Assembly: GCA_949987565.1 (NCBI GenBank)
Contig: OX465107.1
Coordinates: forward strand, 19,943,401-20,007,400
DNA: 64,000 nt
Direction of reading: 5' to 3'
Source: Luidia sarsii
Lineage: Eukaryota > Echinodermata > Asteroidea > Paxillosida > Luidiidae
The position numbers were made by a program, and so were the translations under genes. The notes under the pieces were generated by a model. The model worked only from the letters and a program-made list of their open reading frames with translations, did not search any database and was not told the DNA's origin. How positions within the stretch are numbered: position 1 is the first letter of the stretch; every line of letters begins with the position of its first letter. Below are positions 56,614 through 64,000 of the stretch, piece after piece.

Positions 56614-57235
56614 GACGGAGGGATGGGGGTACGGGGTTGGGGTTGGGCGGCGTAGAGAAGGAAGGAGGTCGGAGGGAGGGTTGGCAAAGGGCGGAAGGAA
56701 CAAGGTCAGAGGAGGGTTGGGCAGCATAGAGAAGGAAGGAGGTCGGAGGGACGGTTGGCAAAGGGCGCAAGGAACAAGGTCAGAGGAGGGTTGGGGTTGG
56801 GCAGCATAGAGAAGGAAGGGGGTCGGAGGGAGGGTTGGCAAAGGGCGCAAGGAACAAGGTCAGAGGAGGGTTAGGGTTGGGCGGCGTAGAGAAGGAAGGT
56901 CGGAGGGAGGGTTTGCAAAGGGCGGAAGGAACAAGGTCAGAGGAGGGTTGGGCGGCATAGAGAAGGAAGGAGGTCGGAGGGAGGGTTGGCAAAGGGCGGA
57001 AGGAACAAGGTCGGAGGAGGGTTGGGGTTGGGCAGCATAGAGAAGGAAGGAGGTCGGAGGGAGGGTTGGCAAAGGACGGAAGGAACAAGGTCAGAGGAGG
57101 GTGTGGGTTGGGCAGCATAGAGAAGGAAGGAGGTCGGAGGGAGGGTTGGCAAAGGGCGCAAGGAACAAGGTCCGAGGGTTGGAGTTGGGTGAAAAAAAGA
57201 AGGAAGGAAGGAGGTCAGAGGGAGGGTTGGCAGTG
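56614..57235. repeat. About 75-80 bp minisatellite filling a MYPT intron
   Basis: Seven or eight copies of a unit containing gggttgggcagcatagagaa, ggaaggaggtcggagggagg and gttggcaaagggcggaagga. The minus strand is open in several frames (repeated FLLYAAQP, PSLRPPSF), giving spurious proteins of up to 158 codons. Confidence 0.93.
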
Positions 57236-57248
57236 GACGGCAGGGTGC

Positions 57249-57288
57249 TCTCTCTGGGTGCTCTGACCTCTTTCTTGGAGGGTGTGGT
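57249..57288 (-). repeat. Duplicated copy of exon 3 end and donor
   Basis: cctctttcttggagggtgtg and its flanking tctctctgggtgctctga repeat the donor region of exon 3 (57427-57468). The donor copy (gag/gtcagag) is intact, so a decoy or alternative splice site is possible. Confidence 0.75.
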
Positions 57289-57447
57289 GAACCCTTTGTG
57301 ATTGCATAAGGCTTTGTGAAATCCATCCCGGATCTGGTATCAGATTAGCATTAGGAGGCATCTTGGAGAGGGGATGGGAAGGGGGGGGGGTGGGAAGTAG
57401 AGGGGTGTGTGGGGCATCTCTCTCTCTCTCTTTCTGGGCGCACTGAC

Positions 57448-57630
57448 CTCTTTCTTGGAGGGTGTGGAGGGCGGGGCCGGGCCCTGGGGTTGGCTCATTC
57501 CCCGGTTGGCCTGCCGGGTGTTTACCTCGGCCGGCTTGCCGCGGGCTGAGGTGGGCCGGCTCTTGCTGTCCTCCTCCGAGCTTTCGCTCTCGCTTTCGCT
57601 GGAGCTGGACGACTCCATGGTCTTCTTCTC
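57448..57630 (-). CDS. PPP1R12A: MYPT exon 3 of window: acidic serine stretch (61 codons)
   Basis: Phase 0 in and out; acceptor acaacag, donor GAG/gtcagtg. It encodes EKKTMESSSSSESESESSEE, then a basic Pro/Gln-rich tail ending SKKE. The acidic Ser run matches the KKDESSCSSEEDEEDD region of vertebrate MYPT1, which follows the ankyrin domain. Low complexity suggests disorder and possible CK2 phosphorylation (inference). The last 24 nt plus the donor are duplicated in the next intron near 57264. Confidence 0.9.
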
Positions 57631-59442
57631 CTGTTGTCGTGGCGGACGGACCCAGCGACGGATACACCGAGAGTGACGGAGGGCGGACCGACAGGGGAGG
57701 GGTTGGGGGTGGAAAAACCGAAACAATTTCAAAGTGTTAGAAACCAAACCAAATGGTATGCTCCTGCAACAAATGCATGCTTTGCTGGATTTTTTGTTTT
57801 TTGTTTTAAGCGGCACTGTGATGAATCATCTCAGTTGGAAATGTGTGGTTAATGGGAAAAAAGAAGAAATTACGCAACTTTATGGGAAATATGCAAACAT
57901 AGAGAAAGTTAAACATTTTATTCCAATGTTGGCAAAAATATAAACATTTATGCAAATGTGCACAAATTTATACATAATACACAAATTTATGCAAATTTGC
58001 ATATATTCATGTAAATATGCGCAAAATTATGCAAATATACACACAATTATGCAAAAATGCCAAATTACTGGGCCAATTTAAGCCATTTATTCAAATCAAC
58101 CATTGTGTTATAAAAAAGCCAATTTTTAAATGGCACGTGGAATGTTCAGGAGCATGAGAATGCTGACAGTTGTCCAGCATAAGCACACTCTCACACCCAC
58201 ACACACTTTTCCAAAAGAGATGAATATCGATGGGGCACACCGGTGGAGCATTAGGAACAGAGAGAGCGACTGCAGCGACACACGCATGGAACAGCTGGCC
58301 CTCAAAATGCCGGGGCTGACAGACGGCCGGACCTACCTGCCTCATTTCACCTGGGGAAATAAACCGTGATATGGAGTTCACACCTCACACCTGAGCCAAG
58401 ATGTGTGACGCTGATGTGGTGAAAGCAGCGGGCAAAAAAACGGTGGGGAAAAAATTTGAGCCGAAAAACTCTCACCCCCTCCAGAACGTGGAGAGTCACC
58501 CTTTCTCCTTGCCCCACCCCCCTCCGAACAGCAATCCTCGCCCTCCAACCAAAAAAGATGTTAAGACTTCATCTAATAACTTGAATGGTAGCTTTATTTG
58601 TCTTATTTTCACATGTGGTCAACTCCCCCTCGCCTCATGCGTGCGGCCAGCAAAACAACAAATGACCAACAAGAATGTCATCAGCTTCAAGATGACTTCT
58701 TAAAACCTGTTTTTGGTGGTTTTTTTTATATATTAAATAGGGAGGGTGGGATTGCTGTGGGTTTAAAGGTGTTTTGCAGCTGGTGAAGAGGCACTTTGTA
58801 AACTTTGCTTGAAAAATTGGGGGCGGGAGGAAGGGGACAACAAATGGGCACAGACAGTAATCGGGCACAGTCAAAGAACTGGCTGCTGTGCTGCTTTCCA
58901 CAACTGGGCTATTATTAATGCTGTTAAGTGCTGATGAAACGCCTTTATTACTGTATGCGGCATTCCCAAAATGGCACCGACAGCAAATGGACACACATTT
59001 TTTTTTTTTAAGGCTGCAGCCCACGTTTGGATTGCATTTGGCCAATGGGAACAGACGGTTTAAGTGCGTGAAGCCACGCACCTTGCTACATAGAGTGGGA
59101 TGGTGGCTTGGGCAACTCACAACAAGGAAAACGGTCACCACTACGCGCACGTGATTTAATGTGCTGCTCTCCAATTGGGCGGAGTTTGCACACGCACACA
59201 AAAACGGACGCAATACACAGGACAGCAGAGCCAAGGCTGCGACAGTGAACACACTCAATACCTCCCCCTCTACCCAAGCCTCTCAACAGTCAAACAGACA
59301 GAACAGTGCACAATATGTTACGGTCCAAATCCAACCGATCAACCAGCCACCCTCCCTTCCCCCTTCCCCCCCAGAAGCCGACAACAGAGACTGGAGAGGC
59401 AGGCGACAAAGAGTCGATGAGACAAAGGTCAGTGACGATTAC
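57631..59442 (-). other. MYPT intron between exons 2 and 3, with octamer-rich AT repeat
   Basis: Between about 57880 and 58070 is a degenerate tandem repeat near 20 bp (ttatgcaaatatgcacaaaa type) holding several ATGCAAAT/ATGCAAA octamers. The rest is unique sequence without supported exons; a 14-nt exon-like window at 58337-58350 was rejected. Confidence 0.6.
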
Positions 59443-59511
59443 CCGAGTGCTGGGATTGCGGCGGACATTACGCAGGTAGACCTGGGAGTCCGGCTGCGTT
59501 ACGGTGTACTC
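59443..59511 (-). CDS. PPP1R12A: MYPT exon 2 of window (23 codons)
   Basis: Phase 0 in and out. The acceptor is ctgttctgcag and the donor is CGG/gtaatcg. It encodes EYTVTQPDSQVYLRNVRRNP followed by STR. I know no strong vertebrate counterpart; it occupies the poorly conserved linker between the post-ankyrin segment and the acidic Ser-rich region. Exon status rests on splice sites, an open frame and phase agreement with both neighbours. Confidence 0.65.
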
Positions 59512-60056
59512 CTGCAGAACAGAAACCCACACCCACCCCTAAAAAGATGAAACATCTCCTTTCTCCGCGCCACTCCTGACCCGACAACCAAAAAAAAAAC
59601 CCAAAACCAAAGAGCAAAAAACCCAACACCGGACGAGCTGCCCCAAAACCATCTCCAAATTCCCACTTCAAAAGAAAACGAAGTCAAAGTCACAAGCTTT
59701 AAAACAGCCAGCAAGTGACTTTGAAGACGTATTGGGTAAGAGGCGCCACAAAAATGGGCAGAGGGACCGGGACCCTCCAATCTACAAGTGAGAATCTCCA
59801 AACACCGGCTTGATCGAAGCAAACGTGTCAGGCATACCTCCACCAGAGACACCAGGATTGTCGTGGCTCACTCCTAAAGAAGAACACCACGACCCTATTC
59901 GACTTTTCCACTCCAAAATTCCCGACAACCTGGTATCCACCACCGAGGAAAAACACAGCCATCCCAAACACCGCGACAAACAGCAAAGAGGTCCTTCTTG
60001 GGACAGTTTTTTTTTTTTTTTTCAAAGGGGAGCTTTGAGCGACGACTGACAATTAC
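59512..60056 (-). other. MYPT intron between exons 1 and 2
   Basis: 545 bp; a T16-type run at 60007-60022. Nothing else is seen. Confidence 0.55.
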
Positions 60057-60122
60057 CAGAGTGCCAACTTTTCGGAAAGCCTTTGGAGGCTGGCGGATGG
60101 CCGTGTCGCCCTCTGTCCTCTC
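60057..60122 (-). CDS. PPP1R12A: MYPT exon 1 of window (22 codons)
   Basis: Phase 0 in and out. The acceptor is ...gccaacag and the donor is gtaattg. It encodes ERTEGDTAIRQPPKAFRKVG followed by Thr-Leu. This lines up with the segment of vertebrate MYPT1 just after the ankyrin repeats (QSQKTFKNKETLI). It is the most 5' exon I can support. The identification rests on a short match plus clean splice sites and phase, so it is less certain than the downstream exons. Confidence 0.72.
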
Positions 60123-61249
60123 CTGTTGGCGAATTACAGCAGGGGTTGGGGGGGATTACTCGCTCGCCCGCACTTCGTAACCTCTCTGTCCAACAGCCAT
60201 GGAAGACCTTGCTGCCCCACACACGGCAGAGGCTCAGTGCTTGATGCAACTCTCATCACTGACCAAGAATTGTTTAATTTTTTTTTTTAAAGACTGTGCG
60301 GCTTGTGTCAAGATGCTTCACCTTCATTTTGATATGAAGCTGCACTAACATTGCTGCCCAAATGAGGCAGATGCGTCAAGCTTTTTTACAGACATTTATC
60401 AGCGTCCAAAGTAATTTTTCGCTTTTCTAAATTTCCTGACCTTCCTCTCCACTGCTTTCCCTAACCTGTGTTAGTTACCCCTCAACATTCCGACACACGC
60501 AATTAATGCCGAGACCAGCCCAAACTGACCCACTCCAAACAAACGATCTATCGTCCTTCTATCCTTCTCTTCCGGGCCGCCAAAACTCACACAAACTTAC
60601 CTTGTCCTAAAATTTTTGTCCATGAGAATGGACGCAAAACAACAATCGGGCACAAACAGCAGCTGGTGACTGCATTGTCACTCTGGGCACACCGCCCTGA
60701 CTAAGATTTCCGCCTGGCTACGGCTTTAAGTTACACACAATCGATGCTAGCGGCTGCAGCCGTTTCCCCTCGGACTCAAACTAGACAGTTTATTTAAGCA
60801 ACAGACAGCACTGTGTGTAAGGCCTGTACCACTGTCTTCATCATTAGAAAAAGAGGGGGGGTCATTGAAAAAATTGTGGTTTTTCTTTCGTCTTTCTCAA
60901 GGACCCTCTGAGAAAGACTACACTAGGAATGGAAATGTGTCCTGGCTAACGTTTCAATATGCATGGGAGAAACACACTAAACCTTCAAAAAAAGGAATGA
61001 CTTGCCACTGGGTGATGCTCTGACTTCTGAAATTCACGCATGAATGGGTTTTTGTGCAGGTATGCAGTATTTGTGCAGTATTTAAGGTAAAGGTGGGGGG
61101 CGAGTGAGGTATTCTAGATGACAGGAGACATAGTCGTCACGGTTTCACACTGTTCTACTCTAAGTGCCAGCACAATGCCCATTGCTAGCGCGTGTGGGGA
61201 GTGTGGCAGATTGCAGCCATTGAGTGGAGTGGCGGGTATGGGGTTGTCG

Positions 61250-61700
61250 TGGTAGGGCGGGGCAGGTAAGGAGGGATAGGGCAGGCAAGTACATGTATGG
61301 GAAAGGGCAGGGCGGGTGGAGTTAGGGCAGGGCAGAATGGGGTGGGGCAGGCATAATTAGGGCGGGGTAGGATGGGATGGGCAACAGTACTTAGGACGGG
61401 CAGGTGGAATTAGGGCTGGGCAGTGTGGTGTGGGGCAGGTGGAGTTAGGACAGGGCAAGATGGGGTGGGGCAGGTGGAATTAGGGCAGGGCAGGATGGGG
61501 TGGGGCAAGTGTAGTTAGGATGGGGCAGGTGGAGTTAGGGCGGGGCAATATGGGATGGGGCAGGTGGAGTCAGGACGGGGCAGGTGGAGTTAGGACAGGG
61601 CAGGTGCATTTAGTAAGGGCAGGGCAGGACGGGATGGGCCTGGGTGGATGCACGGTTGGTCCGGGCAGGGTTGGGCAGTGTGGAGCCGGGACGGGCGAGG
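61250..61700. repeat. G-rich minisatellite (ggggcaggtggagttaggg)
   Basis: Units of about 28-38 bp such as ggggcaggtggagttagggc and aggatggggtggggcaggt, roughly 14 copies. The plus strand has many GGG/GGGG runs with quadruplex potential; the sense RNA is C-rich. Confidence 0.9.
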
Positions 61701-62149
61701 TGGAGGAATGGCACAGTGCTCAATTATTCTACTTCTACTGTACAAAGACGGCTGGCATGGACTGAGCCCCACCCCCCCCCCCCCCAAAAAAAAAAAAAAA
61801 ATATGCTACACAAAATTATTCTCCTACAAACCCCCTATCACCCCAAAATCTTAGCAATTTCTTTTTTCTTGCTACGCTGGCAAGTAAAAAAAAATTGCCA
61901 TGGGTTGAATCACACAATTTGCAAACTATGAAAGAAATTCTGTCACCAGATTATTTTCACTCAAGAAATTCAGTTTGGCAAACATCTGACTTGTACCCAA
62001 GTACACATGGTTTTTAAAATACCCCAATCTAAAATCCCAAACAAAGAAAAACCCAAAACACCAACAAAGCACATGTTAGACTGTGTTTGTCCTACGCTGA
62101 AATAATGGGTCATTGTCAGAGTGTCATTTCAATCTTCTTTCCCCAAACA

Positions 62150-62288
62150 AAAAAGCAAAAGAAAACTTTGCCTGATCTGGGACTTGATCTCAAGACCTCT
62201 GGTTTTGCGTACTGACACTCTTTCCATCTGAGCTATCCAGCTCTTAAATGGCAGCCTACCCCAACAGTCAACTAGTCTTTGCCGGGGT
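62150..62288 (-). mobile_element. tRNA-derived SINE
   Basis: Minus strand: ggcaaagactagttgactgt, then gagctggatagctcagatgg (A box), then gatcaagtcccagatcag (B box) and aaagttttcttttgc. Confidence 0.85.
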
Positions 62289-64000
62289 AGGATGCAAACA
62301 ACCAATGGTAAACCTGGCTACAGCAGTTCGAAGATCACACAAAGTGGATGCTATTGTTTTTCTTCCCCCCCCCCCTTTTTTTGTTTGTTAAAACTGAAAA
62401 CCCACGTAATAGCGACCGCAAAATTCAGACGCACAGCGGGCGACTACAAAGGTGCTCACACATTGGGCTTGGGGTGACGGGCTGATGGAAATCTCTACAT
62501 TCTAGATGATGCGTGGCGGTTTTTGCATGGCTCGACCACAAATTGCTCCCTCCTTTGTTTTCACCAAAAGAATTTCTTAAGGGCTTTTAATAGGGAATTG
62601 GTGCACGCAATTTACTCTTCCTACTTTTTTTTTCTTTTCGTGCAGCCGAAAGCTGGCAAAAAAAAAAAAAAAGATGAGGGGGAGAGAGGGACAACACGAT
62701 GTTAAATATCCTGTCACCGTTTCTGTTTTTTACTGCTTTCACACGCAAATAGCAACAACAACAAAAACAGGTCTGACCAAAATATCCCCAAAACACAACA
62801 AAATGAGGGAAAAAAAGACCCTCCTGCCACTGGGTCCCAAGCCAGCTGTTTGACGGTTTGGCGTGGGATTTTTTTTTTTTTAGGGTGGCAGGGGCGGATT
62901 GGAGGGCCTGTACCTACCCATTCCCCCTCTGCACGGTCGGGGAAAACGGGTCGCTCAGCGACCCAGGGGGTAATCTTCCGTTTAGCAACAGTGGAGGGCT
63001 GAAACGTTTAGAAGGCAGTCGTGAGGAGAACAAGAAGGCATGGGCGGAGAGAAAGGAATTATCCACGGGAGAACAAAAAAGGACCATCAAAATAGAATTG
63101 TTGTTTTTTTTCAAACATAATTTGGAGGACGAGATTTATCTGTGCTAGAAACTCATAAATGCTACTTTGGACTACTCTCAAAGGAAAAAAAATCTGTTGA
63201 GCGGAATACATGGATAGGATTATTATGCAGTGTCGAGTTCCTGATTTTGGTTTTGAACTTTTCATTTGAGATTCGCTCCATCAAGAGTGGCCCTAGTCCG
63301 GTATCCATTCGTTTCCAAGGCAACCTGAAAAGTGACCACAGCGGGCGCATTGACATGGTTTGTGACGAGGTCGGACAGGGGGGTGGGGGCCCATTGACGA
63401 GGCCCGCCCTGGTGAAGTCCACGAGCTGGCTGGGGTGGGGGACAGGGAAGTGTACGAGTACCATAGGGACAAAATCGAGTACACAAACATCCATAGAGAG
63501 CGCTGTGTCCACCTCAACCAAGCTCTGCCTAACTTTACAACCGATCGCAAAATACCCAGCCATGTGCAGAATACCGCATGAACTACTGCAAGACTTCAGA
63601 CGGACTCATCCATCCTGACTAAAGTTATGATCGTAACGGATTTTTGAAACCGACCCCCGACGATATATCCCAAAAAAAAAGAGGAAAAAAAACTGCTACA
63701 TGAAACATTTATGACGAGCACGTTATCAGCCAACATCCAATACACAAATAGTGCCGGGTGCCTGCTTGTTTGTTTTCAAATCAAACTGCTATTAAGATCT
63801 GCTAGGTTAGAAAGAAACACTGACAGTAACCTTTGTGGAGTTTTCTTTTGCTTGAAGCTCTCAACAAGGTGAGCACCAGTTCTCTTTTTCAATGAAAAAT
63901 TCACCACATAAAAAACCCAACTTGCTCACACGCATGCATAAAACCAACCCTGAAAAACGAATGATAAATCCGGTTCAAGATAACAATCGTAAGACAGGCT

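Larger units (their letters stand above)
17985..60122 (-). other. PPP1R12A: PPP1R12A-like (MYPT1) gene, 3' two thirds
   Basis: Regulatory (myosin-targeting) subunit of myosin light-chain phosphatase. In the known family it holds PP1 catalytic subunit beta/delta at the N-terminus and directs it to myosin and the cytoskeleton. Seventeen coding exons were found, each bounded by AG and GT, with every phase compatible and 1935 nt in total including the TGA. The encoded 644 residues follow vertebrate MYPT1 in order: acidic Ser stretch, RSASSP segment, Thr-rich segment, RRSTQ-GVT, EK-rich segment, RRRATGV, SRY segment, coiled coil, leucine zipper. The ankyrin repeats and RVxF motif are absent and must lie right of 64000. 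Whether the gene is PPP1R12A itself or a pre-duplication PPP1R12A/B/C ancestor cannot be decided here; PAWR adjacency favours the R12A position. Confidence 0.93.
60123..64000 (-). other. Upstream MYPT intron (partial)
   Basis: No ankyrin-repeat exon is recognisable. It holds a MITE-core fragment (about 60715-60782, ggctgcagccg), a foldback fragment (60893-60950), a G-rich minisatellite (61250-61700), a C-run then A-run (61771-61801) and a SINE (62150-62288). An unexplained 158-codon plus-strand frame is at 63142-63618. Confidence 0.55.

Noticed and set aside
56374..57326. Several minus frames with FLLYAAQP and PSLRPPSF repeats
   Set aside because: Minisatellite between exons 3 and 4; only 56410-56607 is coding.
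58337..58350. 14-nt micro-exon with good AG and GT
   Set aside because: 14 nt would break the phase-0 to phase-0 join between exons 2 and 3.

Overview
This window is animal nuclear DNA: introns, GT-AG splice sites, CpG-rich promoters, tRNA-derived SINEs, foldback elements and very many simple repeats. No bacterial, organellar or viral gene was seen. Two protein-coding loci are recognisable, both on the minus strand. Gene content and repeat style suggest a marine invertebrate, probably a deuterostome; an echinoderm is plausible but not proven.

Locus 1 (17985-60122, minus) is the 3' two thirds of a myosin phosphatase targeting subunit gene (MYPT1/PPP1R12A-like). I assembled 17 coding exons, 1935 nt including the stop (644 aa), from splice sites, reading phase and similarity to vertebrate MYPT1. 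Every junction keeps the frame. The product contains the central Ser/Thr/acid-rich region, the RRST-Q/GVT inhibitory site split across an exon junction (human T696), the RRRATGV site (human T853), the C-terminal coiled coil and a perfect four-leucine zipper before the stop. The start codon, PP1-docking region and ankyrin repeats must lie beyond position 64000.

Inside the 12 kb intron between 21458 and 33595 is an apparent alternative first exon (29694-29858). It has its own ATG and a phase-0 donor that joins the last five exons. It would give a 216 aa protein, comparable to the small M20/M21 subunits made from an internal promoter of vertebrate PPP1R12B.

Locus 2 (5356-5676, minus) is a GC-rich first coding exon ending in a TREKRRGTG segment, matching the nuclear-localisation core of PAWR (Par-4). 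The rest of PAWR lies left of position 1. The order PPP1R12A then PAWR on one strand matches human 12q21. The two proteins share the RRxTG motif and a C-terminal zipper, so PAWR may have come from a tandem duplication of the MYPT 3' half.

Layout: 1-5355 PAWR intron 1 with minisatellites; 5356-6180 PAWR exon and promoter; 6.2-14.9 kb intergenic, with a 0.8 kb minisatellite; about 14.9-17984 probable MYPT 3' UTR; 17985-60122 MYPT exons and introns; 60123-64000 upstream intron. The introns carry long purine/pyrimidine tracts, nearly all with the pyrimidine strand in the sense (RNA) orientation, plus several dispersed repeat families. One of these carries a hammerhead-like core followed by a histone-mRNA-type 3' stem-loop.
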